Assembly: GCF_001659605.2 (NCBI RefSeq) | Contig: NC_035170.2 | Span: 5,146,001-5,210,000 of the forward strand | Length of the DNA: 64,000 nt | DNA from: Manihot esculenta | Lineage: Eukaryota; Streptophyta; Magnoliopsida; Malpighiales; Euphorbiaceae | Reading direction: 5' to 3' | Part shown: in pieces, positions 1 through 13,140 of the stretch | Layout of the letters: each line of letters starts with the position of its first letter | Numbering within the stretch: position 1 is the stretch's first letter | Made by a program: the position numbers and the translations under genes | Notes under the pieces: generated by a model | Told to the model about the DNA's origin: nothing | The model's input: the letters and a program-made list of their open reading frames with translations, nothing else | The model's database searches: none

Positions 1-3000
1 TAGGAGTTATTACATATCCTCCACCTGCAATTTTTTATGATTGTTGGTGCAAAAGGAACCAAATATTAAATGTGATAATATGGAAGATAAATGTTGGACA
101 CAACTTGCACTGCCAATCCCTGGCAAGAGACCTATAAAGAGAACATTAAATAACTAAATTGCAAACAACAAAAAGAGTCCAGAAAACAGACTGGATAAAA
201 ACTGTTTGACCTTATAAATTTGTTGACACTTGTTTCGTTGATCGATGAAGGTAAACCAAACAAATTTGTACAAAACATGCTAAGAAACTTACATAGTCAA
301 AATTCACAATAATTTCCAAGAATGAAAAGAGGGTAATTCCTATTTCTGCCATTACTTGCATTCAATTGGCAGCATTAAGAAGCAAATGAATTATTTAAAT
401 TCTAAGTGCAAAGCATACATTACTTTTAAGGCATGCTCGAACATAGCCTTTCTGTGGTGGACACTTCTTGTGAATCACAGAATGGTATAGGATCACTGTG
501 AATTAATGAGATTTAAACCATCAGAATCAAATGATTAGGCACTGAAAAGCTTCATTAGATAGTATACATTTTGTGTAAAAGTAATAATAATAATACTACC
601 ATATGTCCCATCATCTTCTCTTCTCCAATAACGTCGCAACAAAAGATCTCTTCTTTTCATTCCCCTGCAGAATATGAAGAGTTATTAACAACATATTGTA
701 GGAGTGAATTTATTTTTCCAACAAGGTTTTATTATGACCTGGGTAACAAATCCCTGTACAACTGCTTGTGAATAATATCTGTATGACCATCAAGGTGCTC
801 AACAGTGCTACCCCGGTAAGAACAAAAGTCCCATCTGCAAGAAACTTGGTATTTCAGTTTTTGGAATGAAATAGACATGCTCTGAAAACATTATTGGTAA
901 ATATTTTGAATGATTTTTCTGTTCCAAGCCAAATACAAAAGCCAGGCCCAGGACTTGTTAGTTTAATATAACAACTAAGGTTCTTGTTAGAGTGTAGACA
1001 CAACCTATATAGATTATAGGACTAGTTGATTTATAGATGATTTGTAGGCAAATTGATTAGTTTCCATATCTAGATCTTGTAATTTGTATATATACACCTT
1101 TATTTAGAGAATAATACATACAATTTACTCTCAATCTCTACTCTATGACAGTTCTCTATGAAAAGCAAAATCAATTCTTTGTTGAAATTCATAAAGTTAC
1201 CAATCCTTGTCATGATAATTTCTTTATACTTAGGATAACTTCTTTATATCTGAATCAAAGTTTACAGAGAAGTAAAGGAAAAATCAAGAAGTTGTACAAA
1301 TGGTGCCTAATACTTCAATAAATAGGTAATTAGGCATTTGCATCATGTGAGTGATTAAGGAGGAAGGGAAATCTCTTCCCTTAAATGTTGCAGTTGCAGA
1401 TTGTGGTTCTTCTTTTCTTCTTCCATGGATACAAATCCATGACTCTTTTGTAATGTTAACTCCTTTACGATACCAAAATTTAAATTCAGGAAAATAGAAG
1501 TATTCCAACGATCTTACTCTGATCTTAATGGACCAAGTGACATAAGAGTCCGGAAAATGGCCTCTGAAGTCCCATCAACCACACCAACTGCCATAATTGC
1601 TGGATGTTCATCCCAATGCTTAAGGGGGAAATATCAGGGAAAAAAGATTAGTTTAACTATAAAATATCAACGAGTTCCACAATGAAATGCAACTTACCCT
1701 CTCTTGAGAATCCCAATCTTTTGCCTCTTTGAAAAGACGCAGTCCTGCAAAGCAAAACATTTTGCAACATATAGCCTTTGAAAGCAAGATAAATAAATGA
1801 GCTGAACTCTTTACCGTTCTGGCATCCAAATATTTTCCATGGAGAGGGTGCAATAACATCTGAAGTCGTCGCCTCAGTATGCATACTTGAGTAAAAATCT
1901 ACTAATCCCTTGCAGTCCACTCTCTTTGAGACGCTTAGTCTATTGAAACAAAATTGCATAAAGGAAAAAGAAAAAAACTTGTCACCAGAGAAGAAGAACG
2001 TACGAGAACGCTTAAATGGCAAATGAATGTGTTCAAGTGTTTTCCAATTACTTGTAACATATCCAAACACAAAAGAATACAGGTCAACCATGATTTCAAA
2101 TTAGGAGTCACTCAGTTCAGAAAGCATTATGATTCCCAGATAGCTTTAGGCATCTATCATATGATTCATCATTGAGGGCATTATGCAAGTAAAAATGTAG
2201 AGCAGAGTGACAGAGGCAATTGAAAAAAAACTCGAGGGAATAACAATGTATTGTGTTCAAAGAGTTAAATTTTAATCCTCATAAAGCTAAAGTAATATTG
2301 AGATGTTCAAGAAAAAGCAGTAAAACAGCATCTGAATAGGACGGTCTTGAAGGCAAATGTAGAAACATATTCTCTCTAGGTACCATACTATAAGATATCA
2401 ACTCAAAAGCATGAGAACAAACCTTTCTAACTATAATTGCATGCTATTTTCTGATTCTATCAATATACGTAAATTTAAAAAAAAGATAAAAACAGATATA
2501 AAGAAGAACGTAAAATTGGAAACCCTATATGAGCAAATAAAGAAATCAAACACAAAGAAATATTTGATTACACAAAACTTGGGTAATTGGCAGAAACCAA
2601 CATACCTTAGAGGAGGCCATTTCCTATTAGAACTAGCCACAAAGTCCTTTCCGGGATTTGGGCACTCCTACAAAAGTATATTAGGCATGGAGCATCATTA
2701 GAAAACCAAAAATAACAAATTGAATTACTCTCGGAGTTAACATTTTGGCACCTTCAACACAGCATTCTGCAAGGAACGAATCCATCCTGCAGCATCTTCT
2801 GAGCTACTTGCTCCCAACTATAATAGTATAATTTCAGAGCTTATTTATGGAAAAATCATATGAATCAAATACCATTAAATTACTAGGAGTTTACCATACC
2901 TTAAGCTGATCATTGTAATTTAAAGTACTGTACAGTGTGAAAATGAAGAAGACCTGCAAATTGCAAACAATTAGATATGAAAGAAAAGGCTAATCCCTGC

Positions 3001-4377
3001 CAAGGCCAGAGAGTTGATCCATCACTATTAAAGTAAAAGTAATGGTTAAATCAGAAGGAGTACTTTTCTATTGATGCTTTCTCTTCCATTATCTGTAATG
3101 CGAATGCAGGAGTCAATTATTGCACTTCTAACCGGCTCCTGAAAGTGAAAAAGAATGCGAGCAATCAGTGTCAGAGACAGGAAAATGTTTTGAGGTCGTC
3201 CAACAATGTAAATATCTGCAATCTTCATCACTCAACAACTTCAATTTAGACACACTCAAATATAGGGAAGCGTTTATTGGTTTTTACTTCATGGTGAACC
3301 ATCTTGGATGCTTATGTAGGTCATTACACCATTTGGATGCTCTATTTTACTAATCATATGCATATGTTTAATGCTGGGGATCAAAGCTAAAAGGTTATGG
3401 TTTTTCATTAGTTTCTGTTGACGATGCAAATCTGGATGCAAGTGCGAGTAATGTAGAAGTAACAACAACTAAACCTTTATCCAAAAATTAGTGGAGATTG
3501 GCTGTAGGGATCCTTTTTCACCATTCATTCAACAAGACACATATATAATCATACGGAATGAGGAGGTGAGTAGGGAACTTTATGACAGCAATACAGGCAC
3601 CTCATTTAAATCCTCACCAAAATGTACAATTTAAAAAAAAACAAAAGGTGTTTGCCTTCATTTTCCCTTTTCTCATAAGGACAAAATTATCTGAGAATCG
3701 AGGTAAAATGGTTAGGTTCCTTGAAATCTTTCAATACCATTTGAGAAGGATAATAATAAATGATACACCAAGAGATGGGATAAAAATATTCAGATGGATA
3801 AGAACCCATTAATGCAGCAGCACACAATTCAAATAAAATAAAGATTATTAATCAAATATTCACATGCACAGAGCTCCAAGACCATTGCAAATTCTTAATG
3901 GCTAAACAAAGGAACAGATTTTACCTGGGAGAGGAAAATATAAAACAAAGAAACCAGATTCAGAAACCAGAAAATTTATAATTTTCACGGGTCAATCCAA
4001 TAGCTTCTGGCCAACTCAGTTTATTTTCATCCAAACCAGAAAAAGAAAAGGAAAAAGGGGAATAAAAAAACTAAAGACATAAATAGATACGAAAGCAAAC
4101 AGAAAGACGAAACAAAACCAAACAGAAAAGGCCATTATCCAATATACATAAGAACAAAAACAAAACTATAGAACAAGAAAGCGTGAAAATGAATAGAAAA
4201 CAAACAAGAAAAGGAAAATTTTACCTCGTTTTGTGAAGTGGGTATCGTTTTGTAGAATTTGAGGTAGTTTTCTTCAAGAATAAAATACCTCTTGCGAGAA
4301 AACTGTAAGCCAAATCTATTGGACCTAATAGTATACAACCATCCTTCCATTCTGCCATTGTTAGGTCGCATACCCAT
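1..4377 (-). CDS. EDR2: EDR2-like PH/START-domain protein, 5' part (12 exons, runs off left edge)
   Basis: Spliced gene read on the minus strand. Coding exons by GT-AG junctions and family similarity: 4377-4225, 3138-3064, 2953-2900, 2817-2752, 2667-2606, 1939-1815, 1744-1698, 1618-1518, 834-739, 664-600, 495-424 and 24-1 (continues outside). Phases join throughout, giving about 313 residues without a stop. The start follows the family pattern: MGMRPNNGRMEGWLYTIR, then RFGLQFSRKRYF of the PH domain (about residues 10-120, with CIRITDNGRES and SSSEDAAGWIRSLQ). The START domain begins near residue 165 (TSDVIAPSPWKIFGCQNG, VEHLDGHTDIIH, GMKRRDLLLRRYWRREDDGTY). ENHANCED DISEASE RESISTANCE 2 of Arabidopsis is a lipid-binding negative regulator of salicylate-dependent defence and cell death. 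Family members usually have Trp in the DWLPW motif; this copy reads DLLPR. The C-terminal DUF1336 part is not in the window. The family is secure; the exact paralogue is not. Confidence 0.93.
985..1150. mobile_element. Solo LTR (166 bp) in EDR2-like intron
   Basis: A 166-bp sequence that begins TGTTAG and ends ATGACA, flanked by a perfect 5-bp direct repeat GTTCT (980-984 and 1151-1155). It contains a TATA-like stretch (TGTATATATACACC) about two thirds of the way in. TG...CA ends plus a 5-bp target duplication mark an LTR that lost its internal part by recombination. The small size fits a Copia-type or TRIM element. It lies in the intron between the exons at 1518 and 834. Confidence 0.8.
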
Positions 4378-7300
4378 TTCAGCAAATATATTTTTCTTTG
4401 GTTTCTTGTAATTAAAAAAGCAAAAAAAAAAAAAAAAAAAAAATCAAAGCTGCTGCATGCTGAATTTTTTTTATTATTTTCCTGAAAGTTTTTGATGCAA
4501 TAAGCAAAGAAAGATGGCTAAATTTAATGTTAATGCTCTGAATGTTATTATATGGCTATTACGTGACTGCATATACATAAATATTATATAATCATATTAT
4601 GTTGATCCTCTGATTCTCTTCCCTGACAAAGGGAATCAGAGAATCAAAATTTGCAGTCACGCATGTTAAAACAGAGAATTCACCTCTTCAAATTTTCTTG
4701 TTTCTTATTCTGTTTGTTTGTTTGTTTTTCTGTTTTAAAAAAAAAAAAAAAAGCTAAATTACTTTTTTTAAAAAATAACTAAATTTTGAGGGGACATGCT
4801 TATCAAACATTAAATTACTATAATACCCTTGACACCAAATTTATTTATATATATTTTTAGCTTCAACTTATTTAATTTTAAAAATAAAGTTTAGAAATTT
4901 ATTTAATAAAAAAAATTAAATTGATCTTATTTGATTTTTGGGTAAAATTATAAAGACTTAATTAAATTTATTTTTTATTCACCTCTCTCCTAAAACTTGT
5001 TTTTATGGAAAAAAAAAAAAAAAAAAAAAAAAACTAGAGCTATGTTTAGGAGAAAGTTTACAGAGGGAAAGTAAAGTATGATCTTTTAAAGTAATTACTT
5101 TATTTGAGGAAGTAATTATTTTTAAAGGTTTTCAATAGTGGAAAATGTCCTTCAATAAAATTATTATTTAAAAAAATAATTTATTTTTTATTGTTTAATT
5201 AAAATATTTTTATTATTGGATAAACTATATTTAAATTTTTAAATTTTAATATAATTAATAAATCGAGTTCTATATTTTTAAAAATATAAATTTAAATTTA
5301 TCTATAATTAATATATGATCATTTATTATAATTTAAATATTTAAATAATTTATTTTTTATTTAAAAAAATATTTAAATATAATATCTCAACTGACTAAAT
5401 TTTAATATTTTTTATTCTTTAATTTCAATTTCCATTCATTATATCCGCTCCAACACTCTCAAATAGCCCGATATTTTCTTTCAACGATAAAAAGCTAAAA
5501 GATTTATTACTTTAATTTTTATTTTAAAAATAAATAATTTTATAGCTAACTGTGTAAAGGTAAGTGAGTGTAAATAATTTTAAGACAGATTTATTATCGA
5601 ATTAAAAAAATAATTTAAAAAAATACTAAAATTTCTAAAAAGAGCTTACTAACTTTTATTTTTTAAAATAATATCGAATAATTTTTAAATAGATTATAAA
5701 TTTTTATAAAAAATATTTTAAAAAAATTATAGTTTCAGAAGAAATTTTACTATATACTATTTTAACTAATATTTATAATAGATAAAAGAATTATAATTTT
5801 AAACTGGTTAAATATAAAAAAATTTAAGAATATAAAAATTGATCCGTCAATTATATTAAAATTTAAAATCAAAGCATAGTATATATAATATAAAACTATT
5901 AATCTATATTGAAAATTATTTAAGTGTTTATTAGAGTATTTTAGATATTTAAAATATTTTTTTATTCATTTACTAATGAAATTAAAGATAAAATGATTTT
6001 TAATTTAACAGATTAAGATTTAAGTATTTGATTTTAAAGATATATGAATCGATTTATTAATTACATTAAATTAATAATATCTTTATTACCTTTTTAAATA
6101 GATAAATTATATTTTATTTTTTAAGTTTTAGTATAATTAATAGACAAGTTAATATATTTTTAAAATTATGCACTTAATCCCTCTATAATCGCTTTACCTA
6201 AACTCTAATATTTTCATTTATTTTTTGCAATTAAAACAGTAGAAATATATTTATTATTTCCTTTATAAATTAAAAATATTAAAACATTAGCATTCCATCC
6301 ATTTCTTTTTATCTATTAAAATTTAAACATTTGATCATTTATTTTTTATTTAAAATAACACTTAAATTCCTATTAACTTTTGTTCAGATTATCTCATTCA
6401 AATAATTTTTAATACTTTTTATCCTTCCATTTTTATTCATTAAAATACTTTAATATTTGATAATTATAAAACTTTTAAAAAATACTTATAATATCAGCTA
6501 TTTTTAAATAGTACAAAATAACTTTTAAATAGGTATAATGTCTTAAATAGGTATAATGTCTCTGATGGATGAAAAAACTGTAATTTTAAACGAATTGAAT
6601 ACAAAGGGAGTTAAAGATTCAATTTTAAAAATATAAAAACTGATCTGTTAATTATACTAAAATTTAAAAATTAAGGTGTAATTTACATAATATAAAATAT
6701 ATCACTTATACCGATGAGGATTGAAGTGTTTTTAGAATATTTTGGATATTTTAAATGTTTATTTTCTTTTTGACCGATTGATTTTTAGAATTATAAATGG
6801 AATGACCTCCAATCTGGACGGATTGATTATAAAAGATTTTAAGTGTTCGATTTTAAAAATATAGAAACTGATCCGTTATTTACATTATAACTCAAAAATT
6901 AAAATATAATTTATTCTATTATTTCATATCACTTTTAGTAATTTTAATAATAAAATGTATTTATACAATATTTATTATAAAATATATTAATTATTTTTCA
7001 ATTACTTATAAGTATTTAAATTAAACACATAATTACTTTAAAGTTTCAAATAACTTCTAAGCACCGAGCATCTATAAATTAATTTTTATAAGTTACCAAA
7101 CAATATCTAAATATTGTTACTTGAAATCTAATATAGAGTTTTCCCAAGAAAAATGCTAAATAATAAAATTTATTTTGAAAATATTTATTTTAATATAAAA
7201 ACTAAATAATAAAATTTATTAGTTGTTCTTTCAGTTTTAAATTTATAATTGTTGAGTTTTTTCAAAATATAATAACTAAAATTAAGAAATAGAGTAATTA

Positions 7301-8619
7301 ATATAAATTTAATAATAAAATTAAGAAACAGAGTAATTAATATTTAATAATTAATATATGTTTATCTTTTTTTAAATAATAAAAATAAAAATAAAAGGTA
7401 ATATATTATATAGTACAACTTTGTTATTATTAATATTTTGATTTTTATATTTTGTTATGGATTTATACTAGAAAAACATTTATATCTCAATTTTTTTAAT
7501 TCATTAAATTAAATAATATAAATATTTTCATAAATTCACGTTTAATAACTATATTTTTATTATACAAAATTAAAAAATCAAGATATAAACATGAATTTAT
7601 AAAAATATTTAAATTATTTTCTACAATAAATTAAAAAATATTAGTATATTAATGTGAATTCATACGCAATACACCAAAATATAATTATTTAAATAATAAA
7701 AAAAGTCATGTAGGATGATGGGCGGGAAATATAAAATTTGAGTTAAAATTGATTATAGTTCATAATTAAAATTATAATAAATCTTAAAATTTTAATTTAA
7801 ATTATTTAAAATTGAAGTATGATTCGGTATTCGTGGGTGGTTTCTCATTGGACCATCCACTCATGATACTCATTTTCAGTAATCTGAAACTGTAAGACTC
7901 ATCTCATGTTAGGTGGGCCCGTTTCTTTTATTACGATGCAAACTGTCAAGATCCCTACGAATGTGAGATTCTTTATCCACTAACAAGTAGATTTTAAATT
8001 TTTAGGAAAACAACTAACTAACTTTCCTTACAAAGACAACAAAGACACAGAATTTAAGGTACGCAATTCTTAAAACTCAATTAAGTTATTTACATTTATT
8101 AGATAACTCGCCCTATTTAAACATATATTGACTTGAGTGTTAGATTGGTTGTCTCATAGGCACCGGCCACCTCAAACTACATTCTTACAGATTGTCAACT
8201 CATATACAGAGTATTTTAGACGTTTGGTTCAATTGCCAGGATCCAAAGACTTCTCTTACTCATTTGGAAAATCTGGCTTGTTGAACATTCTTTTTCCTTT
8301 ATATTTTGCTTAAACTCCTTATTTCTAATGGTTGATGGCTCATGAGAAATTACTAAGTTCCCTACAAACAGGGAAGCTATTATTTTTACCACCCTGAAAA
8401 GTGGACAGAACACTCCTCCCGTGTCAATTGAGATGGACCTTAATACCTTAAACAACAAATAAATGGTGCAGTACATTTGAAGGTTGCAGGCCACCCTTGA
8501 GCGATATAAAGCGTGGGAAGAGGCTTCCTAAGAATTGCCAAGACAAGAGACAAGCTCTCTCAGGGAATGCTCAGGACTAGGGAGAAGTAGCCCACCAAAT
8601 TACAAGGCCTAGAAATGCA
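4378..8619. other. AT-rich intergenic region
   Basis: No supported gene. There are long A/T tracts (about 4421-4441 and 5010-5033). Degenerate copies of an AT-rich unit recur in both orientations, recognisable by phrases such as ACTGATCTGTTAATTATACT (about 5815-5900, 6100-6180, 6630-6710, 6850-6920). A short tandem pair AAATAGGTATAATGTC lies near 6525-6560. The part next to 4377 presumably includes the EDR2-like promoter and 5' UTR. Confidence 0.6.
4562..4661. repeat. 100-bp foldback (inverted repeat) upstream of the EDR2-like start
   Basis: The outer arms CGTGACTGCA (4562-4571) and TGCAGTCACG (4652-4661) are exact inverse complements. An inner pair (CTCTGATTCT...TCCCT against AGGGAATCAGAG, about 4608-4641) can also pair with a small bulge. 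It lies 185 bp upstream of the start codon, so it may be a MITE relic in the promoter or 5' UTR. No target duplication is evident. Confidence 0.5.
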
Positions 8620-9560
8620 AACTCCAAAAGAAAGGGCAAGGTAAAAGAGGAGAAGTTCTCAGATGAAGCTCCAAGAAGCATAAATTGGAAATTGATAAGT
8701 ATTGTCTAGGGGTTTCAAAAAGAGTAGAAAGATGATTTCGAGTTAGGGGATGCCTCGCCCTTGTCTGATGAAATTCCGGTGGAGACATTTTCCTCGAAGT
8801 TTAAGTTGCCAAGCCTGGACAAGTACAATGGTACCTCAAATTTAAGAAGCCATTTAGCCATCCTTAGAATAAAGATGCATTTACAAGACGTCTATGATTT
8901 TGTTCTATGTTTAGTCTTTTCATCTACTCTAACAGGTCTAGCCTAGAAATGGTACCAAACTTGAATCTAGATTCGATGAGGAACTGTACCCAGATTAATG
9001 TACCTTTCAAATCTAAATTTATTACATGCATATCAAAGAAACTCTCCTTGGACCTCTAGAAGATTCGATAGGGTGAGAGGGAGTTTTTGAGAAGTTTTAT
9101 TTCATAATTCAATTTTGAAGCTATATATGTGGAAGATCTGAATCATAAAATAGCTTGCGAAGCACTTAAGAAAGGAGCTAGAAATATAAAGTTCATGAAT
9201 TCTCTTATAAAAAACCTGTCGGTCACCTATCAGCAGCTAATGGACAAAGCCTATAAATACATATGTATGGATGAAGAAGTGCATGCTTTGAGAGAAGACG
9301 AAAAGGCAAGCCTAAATAAGACCCAAAAGTTAGAAAGGCGAAGCCACAAAAATGAAAGGAGAAGTTACTTGGTGTCTTGGGGCAAGGATGACTGAGGTAA
9401 ATATATAAATTATACTCCATTGAATAACTCATATACTCATGTGGATAGGAAAAATGAAAAGAAAATTAGATGGTCTACTAAACTTAACTCGAACAAGTCA
9501 AGCAGTAGGGACAAAACCATATATTGTCGATTCTACAAAGATTGAAAGGCTTATCAGATA
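8620..9560 (+). pseudogene. Decayed Gypsy (Tat-type) gag fragment
   Basis: Plus-strand pieces in shifted frames resemble the retrotransposon gag domain: around 8761-8945 the KLPSLDKYNGTSN...HLA block, around 9129-9395 the VEDLNHKIACEALKKGARN block and a lysine-rich tail, and around 9515-9560 the start of a YCRFHKD-like zinc-knuckle region. Stops (for example directly after TGLA near 8943) and frame changes show it is dead. It ends where the oppositely oriented Copia fragment begins. Confidence 0.7.
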
Positions 9561-9799
9561 ATACAACCATTAGGTTGAACCATATAAATTTATTCTTTCA
9601 AGTCTCCATTTAAAACTGTTTTAACATCCATTTGATGAATAACAAGTTTATGTATAGAAGCTAAAACAATTAATACTCTAATAGAAGAAATTTTGACTCA
9701 GGATGCTAAAACAAGTTTATGTATAGAAGCTAAAGCAAACTCATAAACTTGAGTTTATAAGTTTCAGCATAACTTATAAGCATGCAATCAGAAGTTTTT

Positions 9800-11345
9800 G
9801 AACCTATTTTTCATTTTTTAGGATCAGGAAGAATTATTTTAGCAAGACACCCCCACACTTTTAAATATTTTAAGTTAGGTGTATAACCTTTCCAAGTATC
9901 CTATTTTGTAGATGACAAGCAATAGTAAAGCTTCCCCCAAAAGTTATTAGGTGAGAAATAACTTATTAATAAAGCATTCATCATTTCTTTTAATATTTCA
10001 TTTTTTCTTTCTGCTACTCCATTAGATTCAGGTGAATAGGGTGGAATAAATTCATGAATTATTCCTTCTTTTTCACAAAAGCCATTAAATAAGATATATT
10101 CTCCACCTCTATCTGATCTATTTTTTTTTATTTTCCTATTTAATTGATTTTCTACTCCAGCTTTATACAATTGAAATATATCAAATGCTTCATCTTTATT
10201 TCTAAGCAAATATACTTTAGTATATCTAGAATAGTCATCAATAAAAGTTACATAATATTTTTTACCACCTCTAGTCATAGTTTGTTTTAAATCCCCTAAG
10301 TATGTGTGTATTAGACTAAGCAATTTAGATTCTCTATATGTAGTTAAACATGATTTTTTTATTGACTTAGATTTTAAACAAATCTCACATTTATTTAAAC
10401 ATGTATTACCAGTGTCAGATATTATACTAAGATATTGTTTTTTTTTTAATATAAGAAGCACTAACATGTCCTAATCTAGCATGCCATAAATCAAAAGAAT
10501 CAAGCAAGAAAGCACAAGAAGATGCATTTCCATTTGTTATTTCAGAAATATTGAGAACAAAGAGTCTCTGATTACAATAATATTTTCCAATAAAAATATC
10601 ATTTTTAGTCAGTATAATTTTGTCTGACCCAAAGGATACCTTAATCCCATCCTTTCCCAATAGAGCTACAGAAATTAAATTAGCTCTCATGTTAGGTACA
10701 TGAAGTATCTCATTAAGTGCCAAGGTCTTATCAGATGTGAGTTTGAGAAGAACTTTCTCTTTACTAAGGACATTTGCAGTTCTAGAATCATCAAAATATG
10801 CATGTTCTTCTCCTTCTGTAAAGTAGGAGGTAAACGCATTTCTGTTTGTACAGATATATCTAATAGCACCAAAATCTATTATCTATTCTAGCACATTAGC
10901 TACAAAAAAAGTTTGAGAAATGACCGCAGCAATAATGTCATCTCCTTCAACTAAATTCACTTTTGGTTTAGGAGAATTGTCATTTATCGCTCTTTTCCTG
11001 TACTGGGGTGCATCATGACCCGGCTTACCACATACAAGATAATATCCTTTCTTTTTAAAGATGGTACTATTAAACTTAAGTTTGTAATCCGATTTCTTAT
11101 TTTCGTACCTATTATTTGATTTGTGCGCATTTTCTTGTACAAGATTTGCTCTTGTAGCCAACATCCTCAGCAGTATATTTCAGATTCATTGAATCTCATA
11201 TTTCATTGAATCACATATTTCCTTGGCTTCCTTGTAGGAACAGTAGTTATCAAAGAGATCGTTAGAAAGTGTATTGATAATTGTATGCCTACATACCTTA
11301 TTAGAATAGGTCCAGATTTCATGCAACTTTGGATCAACCGCAGGG
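9800..11345 (-). pseudogene. Decayed Copia gag-protease-integrase fragment
   Basis: In minus-strand order it contains: gag C-terminal part (about 11340-11170, TIINTLSNDLFDNY and KEAKEICDSMKYE); a zinc knuckle whose second and last Cys-type positions are altered (CGKPGHDAPQY near 11025); a protease-region strand (LNEILHVPNMRANLISV near 10710-10660); the GAG-pre-integrase block (LWHARLGH near 10475); and the integrase core (TFIDDYSRYTKVY, RSDRGGEY, SPESNGVAERKN, 10470-9900) continuing to YLKVWGCLAK near 9850. Reverse transcriptase, RNase H and LTRs are absent. It spans several frames with stops. Gene order and motifs are those of Ty1/Copia elements. Confidence 0.85.
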
Positions 11346-11550
11346 ACAGGTCCTGATAAATCTATATGAGCGATCTCTTAAAAAAATTTGGAGATTAATA
11401 CAATTTATAATGAGATTTGATAATTATTAAAATTTACATGTTTGTTGATAAGATTTGTGTGATGTTAATCTCCAAAACTTTGAGTTTGGAGACTAAATTT
11501 TTTATTTGAGATTGAGAATTGAGGAAAACAATGTCTTTTTGTGCTATACT

Positions 11551-12700
11551 TGGGAGTATAAACGAATCAAGTTATTCATAAGTTGTTAGAGACTCGGCTT
11601 GGCTCCATAATAACTCAATCAAGCTCAACTTGTTTGTTAAACAAACCGGGCTCGAATTCAATTTTGAAACTCGTCACCTAAAAAAGCAGAGTTTGATTAA
11701 ATAGTATTTAGCTCATTAAGCTTTGTAATGAATAGACTCTATAAATAGACTTGCAAGCAGAATCAGCTCGTTAATTAGACTTATGAGCTGGCACGTTAAG
11801 TAAGCTCGTGAAATAGTTCATTAAATAGGTTTATTAAGTAAAATTAAGAATATATTCATTAACAAGCTAATTAAGTAATATATTAAAATTATTTATTATA
11901 TAATTATAATATTAATTTAATTTTTTTATTATAAAATTAAAACTAAGTCATAAAGAAAATGAAATGAAAACTTTAATTAAATGAAAATTTTAATTTTTGA
12001 CAACTAAGCACTTAAAGATGATAATAATTATAAATGTATATTAACAATAATTAGGTATATAATGTTTATTATATTTATAAAAAATTTTATAATTATAATT
12101 TAATTTTATATGGTATATATGTTTATAAAAAATATTAAAATATAAATAAATAATATAAAATATAAAATTAAACTAATATTTGTGTGTAAATATTCAATAA
12201 ATTATTTTAAAAAATTAATACTATTAAATAATTAAAATAAAGATAACTGTAATTAAAATTACAAATCACAAATAATTAATATAAACTATTATAATAAGTT
12301 CTTTAATATCATTAGTAATATTACATAATAAATTAAATTGTGAAAATTAGATATTTTTAGAATTAAAGTATAATTATAAAATTTTTTTATATAATTATTT
12401 ATAATTAAGTATATTATTTAAATAATATTATATGATAAATTGAATTGTGAGTATAAAATTAAAATATAATTATAAAAATATTTTTAAACTAAAATATTAT
12501 TATAAATAAATAATTAATTATTGTTAATTTATTTATATGATTATTCTCTTAAAATTTATTGATTAAACTTTAAAATTAAACTATGTAGTTTTAAAAATTC
12601 TCTAATTATATAAAAACATATTTTTATAATTTATTAATTAAATTATATAAGCATAAAATTATTTTTAACCAAAACTACGTAATTTTGGTGTTGCTAATAA
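11551..12700. repeat. AT-rich region starting with a hAT-like (CGAGC-type) terminal motif
   Basis: From about 11551 the sequence (GGGAGTATAAACGAATC, then GACTCGGCTTGGCTCC and ACAAACCGGGCTCGAATTC) matches the general look of widespread plant non-autonomous hAT-like elements whose ends read roughly GGGTGTAAACGAGCCGAGC. It then runs into AT-rich DNA without genes. The other end is not clear; the related motif at 13765-14007 could be the far end of the same element or a separate copy. Confidence 0.35.
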
Positions 12701-12714
12701 TAACCTAAGCCCGA

Positions 12715-13140
12715 GCAAATTGCATCGGACATTTGTATCCCAAGCCCATCACGCTGCAGCAGCTATCAGACATCGTATTTCAACCAGAGGAGACAGGACC
12801 CCTCGACCGCCTGAGCAGCAGCACGTCGCGCCAGCACCACCGCCGCATCGCGAGCCTGCGAGCCGCCGCATCACTGCATCTCGTGCCCGTGAGCCGCCGC
12901 ACGCCGCACCTCTGCATCGACCGACCACCGCTCGTTTGCAGCCCACCTCTGCATCGCGCGACTGGAACCGCCGCACCGCTGCACCTTGTGCTCTTGAGCC
13001 GCCGCACGCCGCACCTCTGCATCGACCGCTCGTTGCAGCCCGCTTCTGTATCGAGACTGTGACCGCGGCCGGCCCGCCGCACGCCCGAACCTCTGCATCG
13101 ACTGGTCGTTTGCCACCCACCGCTCCTCTGCAGTTCAACG
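12715..13140 (+). other. GC-rich island with internal repeats; possible COX16 5' untranslated exon
   Basis: A sharply GC- and CpG-rich block inside AT-rich DNA. The phrase GAGCCGCCGCACGCCGCACC starts at 12891 and again at 12996 (105-bp spacing), with a weaker copy near 12860. It ends exactly at a consensus splice donor (CAACG|GTAAGC, donor at 13141), and an acceptor lies at 14336-14337 before the COX16 start codon. That makes a non-coding first exon plausible. Open frames on both strands here (up to 154 residues) are low-complexity Arg/Pro/Ala/His and are probably a by-product of base composition. A transposon-derived origin is equally possible. Confidence 0.4.

Noticed and set aside
1284..1508. 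74-residue minus-strand frame next to EDR2-like exon 8
   Set aside because: It lies in the intron; the true exon continues at 834-739 with an exact phase match.
8216..8494. 92-residue minus-strand frame
   Set aside because: No family resemblance, neighbouring exons or conserved motif; probably chance.
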